Below are positions 1 through 6,551 of a stretch of 9,729 bases of DNA, in pieces. The first letter of the stretch is position 1. Each line of letters opens with the position of its first letter. Position numbers and translations under genes: made by a program. This stretch comes from Blastocatellia bacterium. GTDB lineage: Bacteria; Acidobacteriota; Blastocatellia; Pyrinomonadales; Pyrinomonadaceae. The notes beneath the pieces are model-generated. The model did no database searches. It was not told where the DNA came from and saw nothing but the letters and a program-made list of their open reading frames with translations. The stretch spans positions 1 through 9,729 of the forward strand of contig PSRF01000076.1 of assembly GCA_003175865.1 (NCBI GenBank), in the 5' to 3' direction.

Positions 1-810
1 CTGGGGACGATGAAACGTTGCCTTGTCGAATGCACCATCAACTGCTCCAACTTCTCCGGTTCCAATCGTTTCAACCAACGTTCCATCGAGTTTCGTGACA
101 ACGATTCGATTGTGATTCGAGTCAGCGATGAACAATCGATCATTTGCCGCGTCCGCCAAAACCTTGCCAGGAAACGCGAGCGGTAGATCTCCAACCTTCG
201 TACGTTCGAGGACGACCTTTAGAGGTTCCTCGTTCAACTCACCTTTCTTACGAAATTCATCGACCAGCTTCGAGATTGCTTGGTCAAAGACTGCGTAATT
301 GCCCTCACCCGAAGCGCCACCCACGACGTACCCAGCTGGATCGATCAGGACCTGAGTGGGCCACGCACGAACGCCATAACTTTGCCAGACCTTGAAGTCT
401 GCGTCGTTGTAAACCGGATGTTCCAACTCATAACGCAGGATGATGCGGCGGATGTTCTCTGTTTCTTTCTCGTTCTGAAACTTTGCGGAGTGGACACCAA
501 TCACAACGAGTTGGTTTGCGTACTTGGCTTCAAGTTTTTTGAGGTCCGGAATGATGTGCATGCAGTTGATGCAACCATATGTCCAGAAATCCAGGAGGAT
601 GACTTTGCCCTTTAAAGCAGCAATTGATAACGGCTTGTCTGTATTCAACCAACCTCTCCCGCCCGTCAACTCTGGAGCACGTACACGTGCAGCTTCCTGT
701 ACCATCGAAAAACCTTTCTGGGGGAATACACTGGATTTGCCGGTTACCAGGATGGCGAAGGTCAGAACCCTGACCACGAATAGGACGCCCGTAAATGTTT
801 TCTTTCTCAT
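1..810 (-). CDS. Exported thioredoxin-like / NHL-repeat protein (partial, C-terminus outside window)
   Basis: The frame is open from an ATG at 810 down to base 1, giving 270 residues; the stop lies beyond the window. Residues 1-30 have a basic start (MRKK) and a hydrophobic stretch, so a signal peptide or N-terminal anchor is likely. Residues about 45-190 form a thioredoxin fold of the TlpA/NHLRC2 type: strand ILLDFW at 71-76, redox motif C80-I-N-C83, the IGVHS segment near 104-108, and the cis-proline at W150-P151-T152. A beta-propeller begins at about 211, with an NHL-type repeat containing [13 protein letters not shown] (226-238). In this family the CxxC performs thiol-disulfide exchange outside the cytoplasm while the propeller probably binds a partner; the substrate is unknown. 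No Shine-Dalgarno precedes 810. The frame stays open upstream to about 930, with possible GTG (900) and TTG (846) starts, but the 810 start gives the cleanest signal peptide. The family call is firm; the exact start is less so. Confidence 0.88.
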   Translation of the reverse strand, partial: MRKKTFTGVLFVVRVLTFAILVTGKSSVFPQKGFSMVQEAARVRAPELTGGRGWLNTDKPLSIAALKGKVILLDFWTYGCINCMHIIPDLKKLEAKYANQLVVIGVHSAKFQNEKETENIRRIILRYELEHPVYNDADFKVWQSYGVRAWPTQVLIDPAGYVVGGASGEGNYAVFDQAISKLVDEFRKKGELNEEPLKVVLERTKVGDLPLAFPGKVLADAANDRLFIADSNHNRIVVTKLDGTLVETIGTGEVGAVDGAFDKATFHRPQ

Positions 811-1024
811 ACGGCTATGCAATAAAAATACGGAACTCAGTGGCAATTCGGTTCTTTTAATGAGTTTGATGATGCCACGGCCCTGTGCAGTGGTCTTCAC
901 GCATCTCGCTACACGACCTTTTCCATTTTAGTATTGCGCGCCCGCGCGAAAAACAAAATAAGAATTGGAGTAGCAGTTAGTGTAAGCACCACGGGGCGAG
1001 CCCGTGGCATTCAGATTCAAATAG
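811..1024. other. Intergenic region between two leftward genes
   Basis: This 214-base stretch holds no convincing gene. It contains a short GC-rich palindrome (about 937-948), an A-rich run, and a perfect stem-loop at 989-1007 listed separately. A TAAAAT box read leftward near 925-930 could be a -10 element for the thioredoxin/NHL gene, but no good -35 stands at the right distance. Confidence 0.5.
989..1007. repeat. Short perfect palindrome, REP-like stem-loop
   Basis: CCACGGG (989-995) pairs perfectly with CCCGTGG (1001-1007) across a five-base GCGAG loop. It lies 17 bases beyond the stop codon of the leftward AhpD-like gene. There is no T-run directly after it on either strand, so it is not a standard intrinsic terminator, although it could protect an mRNA 3' end. 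The sequence resembles short dispersed palindromes I recall from Acidobacteriota intergenic regions; whether it repeats in this genome cannot be seen from one copy. Confidence 0.55.
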
Positions 1025-1390
1025 TCAATGACGATGCGGTTCAGATGTGACGGAACCCTCGCCTGACAGCAGCTGATCGACGCGATCGATCGCTCTTCTT
1101 AAATGCGGAATCGTGATTGAGCCACCAACTACCAGCGCCACATTAAAAGCGTCGAGAAACTCTTCGCGATTAATGCCAATTCCAACGCACTGTTTGATGT
1201 GGTAAGTGATGCAGTCGTCGCACCGCAACACCGTCGAAGCAACCAATCCAAGCAGTTCTTTAGTTCGTTTATCGAGCGCGCCGTCTTCGTATGCCTGCGT
1301 ATCCAGCGCAAAGAATCGTTTAATGCCCAAATGATTACTGCCCAGGAGCTTCTCATTCATTGCTGCTCGATAACGATTAAACTCGTCCAT
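1025..1390 (-). CDS. AhpD-like / carboxymuconolactone decarboxylase family protein
   Basis: This complete 121-residue single-domain protein has the length expected of the family. The catalytic pattern of AhpD-type alkylhydroperoxidases is present with matching spacing: E45, then C57-D-D-C60, then H64, the same 12-3-4 spacing as the Glu/Cys/Cys/His set of mycobacterial AhpD. That points to a thiol-based peroxidase or disulfide reductase rather than a true gamma-carboxymuconolactone decarboxylase, which lacks the CxxC. The product should be cytosolic and probably oligomeric; its partner and substrate are unknown. The ATG at 1390 is supported by AAAGGA at 1405-1400, nine bases upstream. It is transcribed toward the exported CxxC thioredoxin/NHL gene, 214 bases away, with a stem-loop between them, so co-transcription is uncertain. 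The C-terminus ends in a small His-rich tail (PHRH). Confidence 0.88.
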   Translation of the reverse strand: MDEFNRYRAAMNEKLLGSNHLGIKRFFALDTQAYEDGALDKRTKELLGLVASTVLRCDDCITYHIKQCVGIGINREEFLDAFNVALVVGGSITIPHLRRAIDRVDQLLSGEGSVTSEPHRH

Positions 1391-1421
1391 GAGTGTAGTT
1401 CCTTTCGATTTTTATCCACCC

Positions 1422-1499
1422 TGGAGTGCGGCGGCCTAGTCGCCTTGTTATAGCTATAGTTGTCCATGTAACAAAGTGGTGCCGGGCCACCGCACTCCA
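1422..1499. repeat. Long imperfect inverted repeat in the divergent intergenic region
   Basis: The outer arms are TGGAGTGCGGCGGCC (1422-1436) and GGCCACCGCACTCCA (1485-1499); 14 of 15 positions pair. Inside, TTGTTA (1445-1450) and TAACAA (1469-1474) form a second inverted pair, and TATAGCTATA (1449-1458) is itself a palindrome. The element fills most of the space between the divergent AhpD-like and CheW-like genes. The TGGAGTGCGG...CCGCACTCCA outer arm resembles a dispersed palindromic repeat I recall from Blastocatellia-type genomes; that link is from memory, not from a search. No gene or transposase is associated with it here. Confidence 0.7.
1447..1474 (-). promoter_or_regulatory. Candidate sigma-70 promoter for the AhpD-like gene
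   Basis: Read leftward there is TTGTTA (1474-1469), a 16-base spacer, and TATAAC (1452-1447), matching 4/6 and 5/6 of the consensus boxes. Transcription would begin near 1440, giving a leader of about 50 bases before the ATG at 1390 that carries the AAAGGA ribosome site. The boxes lie inside the loop of the inverted repeat, so one repeat arm would be transcribed into the leader. The call rests on sequence match only. Confidence 0.35.
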
Positions 1500-1543
1500 A
1501 ATTTGTCTGTCATCGCATGCCGTTGTAACCTTCCCTCACCACG

Positions 1544-2008
1544 ATGAGCAACGATTCCGATACGAAGTCAAAGCGCTTTCGTCTCGTGCGCGTCGACTCA
1601 ATGCAATTCGCAATTGACGACGAACAGATCACGACGTTCGTCGATTGGCACGAACCCACGCCGTTGCCGTTTGCGCCAAAGGCACTCATCGGTGTCGTTT
1701 GTATTCAGGGTCGAATGTTTACAGTACTCGATTTGATAAAGATGCTGCATCCTGAACAGACCGATACTTTGTCATCATCGAGTTACATCGTTGCCCTACG
1801 TGGCGACGAACAACTTGCATTGGCAGTCAATTCAATCGGGGAACCGATCGAAGTTCTACTGTCACATATTCGATCGATGGAACCAGTACCAAACGAGCTT
1901 GTCCGCGAGACTCTTGAGCATGAACAGAGCGATTGGCAAGTCATCGAAGTCGATCAACTTTTCAACTCGTTAGTGCAAGGAAAAGAACGTCGTCGACGCC
2001 GCAGTTAA
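1544..2008 (+). CDS. CheW-like domain protein
   Basis: This 154-residue protein is a single CheW-type domain, close to the usual CheW length. Recognisable landmarks are the central GVVCIQGRMFTVLDL (50-64), equivalent to the G-x-x-x-x-R-G-x-x-x-P-V-x-D-L signature of CheW, then ALAVNSIGE (92-100) and the late strand VIEVDQLF (133-140). CheW adaptors link receptors to the CheA kinase, but no receptor, CheA or CheY is visible here, so a chemotaxis role is not supported by context. The protein ends with a strongly basic tail, KERRRRR (147-153). The stop TAA is separated by one base from the mutS2 ATG, which implies one transcript and translational coupling. No clear Shine-Dalgarno precedes 1544; the next in-frame ATG, M20, would remove the first strand of the domain. 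Domain identity is good; function is open. Confidence 0.82.
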   Translation: MSNDSDTKSKRFRLVRVDSMQFAIDDEQITTFVDWHEPTPLPFAPKALIGVVCIQGRMFTVLDLIKMLHPEQTDTLSSSSYIVALRGDEQLALAVNSIGEPIEVLLSHIRSMEPVPNELVRETLEHEQSDWQVIEVDQLFNSLVQGKERRRRRS

Positions 2009-2009
2009 C

Positions 2010-4496
2010 ATGAACGACCAGGCATTTAACACCCTCGAGTACAGGCAACTGGCGCACCTGATTAAACGTAATGCTCAGACCCAGTCAGGTCAAAATCGTG
2101 CAGAGCAAATTGCGCCGCTCGCAACGGTCGCGGCCGTAAGACAATCACTCGCTCGCGTGAATGAATGTGTTTCACTGAGGAACCGCGGTATCAGTTGGTC
2201 GTTCAGCGACTTTCCCGATCAAAGTGAAACTCTTGCACGCTTGCGCGTCGAGGGTGCAAGCCTGGAAACGACTGAGATGCTGCAGCTAGCACGGCTTTGT
2301 CAGCAGGTGCTTGCTGCACGCGCATACCTTCTTGCTGAACGTGAAGCGGCACCCGAGCTCTGGAGTCTGGTTGAGGAACTGCCGCGTGAGTTGAATAGCC
2401 TGGTCGCAAGAGTCGAAAACAAGATCCTGCCAAACGGTGAAATCGACGATCGGGCAAGTGCAGAGCTCGCGAGGATTCGACAAGAGATCGGTATCTTGCG
2501 CTCGCGTATCACTCGTTCACTTGAAAACTTAATGCGTCGCGCGAGCGATGCAATCCAGGATGAACTCGTGACGATTCGCAATGACCGTTTCGTTATTCCG
2601 GTCAAAGCCGATCATCGTGGAAGAGTGCAAGGTGTTGCGCACGGCTTTTCGTCTTCCGGCGCCACAACATTCATCGAACCACTGGAGACCATTGAAGCGA
2701 ACAACGAACTCCAGCATTTGCACGAAAGCGAAGCGAGAGAAGTCGCACGCATTCTGTTTGCCTTGACAGAAGAGTTTCGTGCGGAACTTCCTGGGATTGA
2801 GATGGCGGCGGCAGCAGTCGGTGAGCTGGATTTTGTAAATGCAAAGGCCGTTTTTCATCGCAACTTCAATTGCGTTATTCCGATAGTTGAGCCGTGGACC
2901 GGTCATGGAAGTGGGTCGCTGGAATTGGTTGATGCGCGACATCCACTACTCGAGGAAAACCTGCGCGCGGTGGGAAAGCAGGTGGTCCCAGTCTCATTCG
3001 AACTCACCGTTGAACACAATTCTATGGTGATCTCAGGAGCGAACGCCGGAGGGAAGACGGTAGTTTTAAAGACGACCGGCTTGTTGGCGCTGATGGCTTT
3101 ATCGGGTGTTTCGGTACCAGCACGTTCAGCTCGCTGTCCATTCTACGCATCGACACTCGCTGACGTCGGCGATCATCAATCGATCGCAGCAAACCTTTCG
3201 ACTTTCACTTCACACGCGGCAAACATTGCTCGCATGATCGAGTTGTGCGAAGCACCGGCATTAGTGTTGTTGGACGAAGTTGGAACAGGAACGGATCCTG
3301 AGGAAGGCTCCGCACTAGGTGTGGCTGTGGTTGATTACTTCCGTCGTGTTTGCGGCGCACACGTCATAGCCACAACCCATTACAGTGGACTAAAGATGTA
3401 CGCAGCGAACGAAGAGGGTGTTTTGAACGCGAGTGTCGAGTTTGATGAACCTACTCTGCAACCGACATATCGTTTGATTGTTGGCGTTGCTGGTTCATCT
3501 TCCGGACTCGAAATTGCTCGCCGCTTTGGTGTGCCACAGACAATCATTGAAAGAGCCACGAGTTCAGTAAATGAATCATCGCTTCAGGCAACAGAGTACC
3601 TGCGCCGGATCAAGCGTGAAGCGGAAGACGCTCAAAACCTTCGCATTGCCTTGGAAGAAGAACGAGCGGTGGTGGCTGAAAAGTTTGCGTCACTCGAAAA
3701 TGAAGCAAACAAACGTGAACGAACTCGCCAGGAGGCATTTCAGAAAACACTTGAACGAAGTGTCGCGGATTTCGAGCGACGAAGCCGTGAGCTAACGGCA
3801 CGAATTACAGACCGTGCAGATCGTTTGAAAGTTGAAAAGGAAGCACAGAAACATGTTTCAGAGCTGAAGCGAGAAGCACAACGAGCAGTCCGTGCAGCAA
3901 GTACGTCGATGCCGGTTGAAAGTCGTGGTGTGAAGGTCCTTCGCGATGGTCAGTTAGTAACGAAGGCTAACCAGGCTGATGAAGAGGAGTCAGCTATCTA
4001 TGTTGCTGCTGCGCCACGTGAGTTAGTGGTTGGCGACAAGGTGCGTTTGAAGTCATTTGGTTCAGTCGGCATTATCGATCAGATTAAAAATGACGAAGCG
4101 GAGGTTCGCGTCAAGGCGTTGCGCTTTCGAGAGAAACTCACAAATCTCGAATTAATGGAAGATGCACCGCAGCGCGCAGAACAAGGGAAACTCGAAAAAC
4201 TTAAACGCGCGCAACACACCGAAGTGCATCTTCGCGCGGCCGAGCAAAAGACTGACTCCGAATTGAATGTGATCGGGCAGACCACGGATGAAGCAGTTGA
4301 CGCAGTGGATAAATTCTTAGATGAGGCATCTCTCGCAAGTTTGAGTCAGGTAAGAATCGTTCATGGACACGGCACCGGCGCACTGCGACGAGCAATCAGT
4401 GATTTGCTTCGTGACCATCCGCACGTGGCACGGTTTGTTGCGGCTCCTCCTGATCAGGGAGGCACTGGCGCGACACTCGTTGAGTTGAGACAATAA
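2010..4496 (+). CDS. mutS2: Endonuclease MutS2
   Basis: The 828-residue protein has the full MutS2 architecture. An N-terminal core/clamp region (about 1-300) precedes the MutS-type ATPase: Walker A G343-A-N-A-G-G-K-T350, Walker B ending LLD422-E423, and the TTH457 switch histidine. A charged coiled coil covers about 515-640, a small KOW-like beta domain begins at ELVVGDKVRL (671-680), and a C-terminal Smr domain covers about 752-828 with H785-G-H-G-T-G790. MutS2 lacks the mismatch-recognition domain of MutS; family members act on branched DNA (anti-recombination) and on collided ribosomes. The P-loop reads GANAGGKT where GPNTGGKT is common. The Smr LDLR-type motif reads L752-N-V-I-G756, so the usual acidic and arginine positions are changed, while HGxG is intact. 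The start has no close Shine-Dalgarno and probably depends on coupling to the CheW-like gene one base upstream. Confidence 0.96.
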   Translation: MNDQAFNTLEYRQLAHLIKRNAQTQSGQNRAEQIAPLATVAAVRQSLARVNECVSLRNRGISWSFSDFPDQSETLARLRVEGASLETTEMLQLARLCQQVLAARAYLLAEREAAPELWSLVEELPRELNSLVARVENKILPNGEIDDRASAELARIRQEIGILRSRITRSLENLMRRASDAIQDELVTIRNDRFVIPVKADHRGRVQGVAHGFSSSGATTFIEPLETIEANNELQHLHESEAREVARILFALTEEFRAELPGIEMAAAAVGELDFVNAKAVFHRNFNCVIPIVEPWTGHGSGSLELVDARHPLLEENLRAVGKQVVPVSFELTVEHNSMVISGANAGGKTVVLKTTGLLALMALSGVSVPARSARCPFYASTLADVGDHQSIAANLSTFTSHAANIARMIELCEAPALVLLDEVGTGTDPEEGSALGVAVVDYFRRVCGAHVIATTHYSGLKMYAANEEGVLNASVEFDEPTLQPTYRLIVGVAGSSSGLEIARRFGVPQTIIERATSSVNESSLQATEYLRRIKREAEDAQNLRIALEEERAVVAEKFASLENEANKRERTRQEAFQKTLERSVADFERRSRELTARITDRADRLKVEKEAQKHVSELKREAQRAVRAASTSMPVESRGVKVLRDGQLVTKANQADEEESAIYVAAAPRELVVGDKVRLKSFGSVGIIDQIKNDEAEVRVKALRFREKLTNLELMEDAPQRAEQGKLEKLKRAQHTEVHLRAAEQKTDSELNVIGQTTDEAVDAVDKFLDEASLASLSQVRIVHGHGTGALRRAISDLLRDHPHVARFVAAPPDQGGTGATLVELRQ

Positions 4497-4501
4497 GATT
4501 T

Positions 4502-4591
4502 CTGCGCCACTCTGTGTTCTCTGCGTCTCTGCGGTTGAGTGATTTGTAATCGATCGCAGAGACGCGGAGGACGCTGAGGGAACGCAGAGGA
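4502..4591. repeat. CTCTGCGTCTCTGCGG-type palindromic repeat between mutS2 and dnaG
   Basis: The arms CTCTGCGTCTCTGCG (4519-4533) and CGCAGAGACGCGGAG (4555-4569) pair at all 15 positions, one of them a G-T wobble, around a 21-base loop. Related CTCTG/GCAGAG segments flank the stem on both sides, so the element occupies almost all of the 103-base gap. Sequences of this type (CTCTGCGTCTCTGCGG and its complement) recur as dispersed intergenic repeats in many environmental genomes, as I recall. There is no T-run after the stem, so it does not look like an efficient intrinsic terminator, and mutS2 transcripts may read into dnaG. Confidence 0.7.
4586..4591 (+). promoter_or_regulatory. dnaG ribosome binding site inside the repeat
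   Basis: AGAGGA lies eight bases before the dnaG ATG at 4600, and no better Shine-Dalgarno is present. These bases are part of the repeat's right flank (GCAGAGGA), so the repeat seems to supply the translation signal and its folding could affect access to it. Confidence 0.5.
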
Positions 4592-4599
4592 CACCTTTA

Positions 4600-6426
4600 A
4601 TGCGTTACCCCCAAACTTTCATCGACGACCTCAAACGCCAGGCTGACATTGTTCGGGTCATACAAGACTACGTCCAGTTAAAGAAAAAAGGCGCGAACTG
4701 GATGGCCTGCTGTCCATTCCACAAAGAGAAAACACCTTCATTTTCAGTCAGTCCGGCAAAAGAAATTTTCTATTGTTTTGGTTGTCACAAGGGTGGTTCG
4801 GTTTTCAACTTCGTGATGGAAGTTGAGCGTGTCTCCTTTCCTGAAGCGATCAAGATCATTGCTGAAAAAACGGGTGTTCCGTTGCCGCAAGTTATCGATG
4901 ACACACGGTTCGAAGCACGACGCCAGGAGAAAGATGATGTAATACAGCTCAATACGTGGGCACTCGAATGGTGGGAACAACAACTCGAGTCGTCATCGGA
5001 AGCTCGCATTGCACGGGATTATTTACAGAACCGCGAAATCACTGCGGAAACGCAGAAGATTTTTCGTCTTGGTTACGCACCCGACGCATGGGAAGCCTTG
5101 ATCTCCTATTTGAAGAAAAAAGGCGCGAGCTCAATGCAAATAGAGCGAAGCGGTCTAGTCGTGAAGAAAGATGAAGGCGGTTTCTACGATCGCTTTCGTG
5201 GTCGATTGATCTTTCCCGTGACGAACATCCAGGGAAAACCGATCGCATTTGGTGCGCGCACGCTGAAGAATGAAGACGCTAAGTACATCAACTCACCGGA
5301 GACCGCGGCGTATGTTAAAGGAAGAAATCTTTTTGGATTGAACCTGACTCGGGATGAAATTCGTCGTCAGGATTTTGCAATTCTTGTTGAAGGATTTCTT
5401 GATCTAATTGTGCCGTATCAGGCAGGTGTGAAGAACGTAGTTGCAAGTTTGGGAACTGCGTTGACGAGCGATCAAGTGAAGCTACTAAGTCGGTTTGCGC
5501 GGAAAGTCGTGGTCAATTATGATGGCGACCGCGCGGGAGTGCAGGCGGCAAAGAAAGCAATCGAGATTCTTCTCGCTGAAGATATTGAAGTCAAAGTTCT
5601 AGTTCTCCCGGAGAACTCTGACCCAGATGAGTTCATTCGAGAGTTTGGTGTAGTTGAATATCAACAACGGCGAGCGAAAGCACAATCACATATACAATTC
5701 GTGATCGACAACTCTTTGCGTGACCGTAGTCTTCACCGGCCCGCAGAAAAAGCTGAAGCAGTTGAAGAGGTTCTTCCATACATAAAAGCCGTAAGTAATC
5801 GCATCCAGAAACGCGAGTACTTCGACATGGCGATGGACGCACTACAAGTCACAGACATCAGTCTGCGGAGAGAGCTTTGGCAGTCAATGCGTGTGGGGAC
5901 AGTGTCAACTGCCGGACAAAAGATCTTACGACGAAAAGACGAGCGTCCAACCGTGGCTGAGCAACAGTTACTTGAACTGCTGCTTGCTAGTGACCCACTC
6001 CGGCGGGCAATCATTCCGCAGATCGATGTCAGCGATTACGATGAATTAACGACCGCTCCAATTTTTGAAGCTGTCATTGCGCTGCAAAGAGCGGGCATTG
6101 ATCCCGATCTCGAATCCTTGAGGGGGCGCATCGGTGAAGAAGGCGGGACGGTACTCGATCTTTTGCCAATGCTGCTGATGGGTTCGTCGGCAGACGATCA
6201 CGATAAAGACTATGATCCAAGAATTGCCGCCGAGAAGTGTCTGGATGCGCTTCGACTCGTAAATATCAATCGGCGTATCAATGAATTGATGTCAGAGATA
6301 GTCGCGGCTGAACGCGCAGGTGATGACGCGGAGAAGATCTCCCGGCTATCGGCAGAACAGATCGAATTGTCTGCGAAGAGAGTGATGATGATGCGTGCAG
6401 CTGATGGATCGGCGAAGTTGATGTAA
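4600..6426 (+). CDS. dnaG: DNA primase DnaG
   Basis: At 608 residues this is the normal bacterial primase length. It makes the RNA primers for the replication fork, acting with the DnaB helicase. The N-terminal CHC2 zinc finger is complete: C38-P-F-H41 and C59-F-G-C62, followed by KGG, with the typical EKTPSFSVSP stretch between. The catalytic core includes the FYDRFRGRLIFPV segment, then the TOPRIM fold with E264 in VEGFLD, ASLGTALT, and the metal-binding D308-G-D310 in YDGDRAG. The remaining region (about 445-608) is helical and divergent, as expected for the helicase-binding domain. It is followed 125 bases later by rpoD on the same strand, the conserved dnaG-rpoD pair of the macromolecular synthesis operon. 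An AGAGGA site eight bases upstream supports the ATG. All key residues are present. Confidence 0.97.
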   Translation: MRYPQTFIDDLKRQADIVRVIQDYVQLKKKGANWMACCPFHKEKTPSFSVSPAKEIFYCFGCHKGGSVFNFVMEVERVSFPEAIKIIAEKTGVPLPQVIDDTRFEARRQEKDDVIQLNTWALEWWEQQLESSSEARIARDYLQNREITAETQKIFRLGYAPDAWEALISYLKKKGASSMQIERSGLVVKKDEGGFYDRFRGRLIFPVTNIQGKPIAFGARTLKNEDAKYINSPETAAYVKGRNLFGLNLTRDEIRRQDFAILVEGFLDLIVPYQAGVKNVVASLGTALTSDQVKLLSRFARKVVVNYDGDRAGVQAAKKAIEILLAEDIEVKVLVLPENSDPDEFIREFGVVEYQQRRAKAQSHIQFVIDNSLRDRSLHRPAEKAEAVEEVLPYIKAVSNRIQKREYFDMAMDALQVTDISLRRELWQSMRVGTVSTAGQKILRRKDERPTVAEQQLLELLLASDPLRRAIIPQIDVSDYDELTTAPIFEAVIALQRAGIDPDLESLRGRIGEEGGTVLDLLPMLLMGSSADDHDKDYDPRIAAEKCLDALRLVNINRRINELMSEIVAAERAGDDAEKISRLSAEQIELSAKRVMMMRAADGSAKLM

Positions 6427-6464
6427 GCAAGCTTCTTTCATCCCCTTTGTCTGACTGAAATCGC

Positions 6465-6494
6465 TTGCAATCTAGAGCATTACGCATTTATGTT
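6465..6494 (+). promoter_or_regulatory. Candidate promoter for rpoD
   Basis: TTGCAA (6465-6470), an 18-base spacer, and TATGTT (6489-6494) each match 4/6 of the sigma-70 boxes. Transcription would start near 6501, about 50 bases before the GTG start at 6552. The dnaG-rpoD gap of 125 bases leaves room for an internal promoter, which is common in this operon. This is a moderate sequence match only. Confidence 0.3.
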
Positions 6495-6540
6495 TTGCGC
6501 CCGTTTCGGTTTGGTGGCGCGAATAATTCGAGTACGAGGC

Positions 6541-6545
6541 GGGAG
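6541..6545 (+). promoter_or_regulatory. rpoD ribosome binding site that decides the GTG start
   Basis: GGGAG (within GAGGCGGGAG) ends six bases before GTG 6552. Together with the in-frame TAA directly ahead of the GTG, it fixes the start codon; the next in-frame ATG (6585) has no such site. Confidence 0.6.
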
Positions 6546-6551
6546 TTTTAA

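Noticed and set aside
144..931. Overlapping rightward open frames across the first 930 bases
   Set aside because: They oppose the thioredoxin/NHL gene, whose frame carries a signal peptide, CxxC and cis-Pro motifs; the rightward products match nothing recognisable.
937..948. GC-rich palindrome CGCGCCCGCGCG followed by an A-rich run
   Set aside because: The five-base stem has a two-base loop and the A-rich run is on the wrong side for a leftward terminator; likely chance in GC-rich sequence.
1503..1531. Rightward promoter TTGTCT-N17-TAACCT before the CheW-like gene
   Set aside because: The -10 box matches only 3/6 and its end is just 12 bases from the ATG, leaving almost no leader; too weak to list.
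2529..2942. 137-codon open frame antisense to mutS2
   Set aside because: It is fully inside mutS2, has no ribosome site and no protein-like motif pattern; it is a shadow of the real gene.
6429..6468. GCAAGC...GCTTGC inverted pair after dnaG
   Set aside because: A six-base stem with a loop of nearly 30 bases and no T-run is not a credible terminator.
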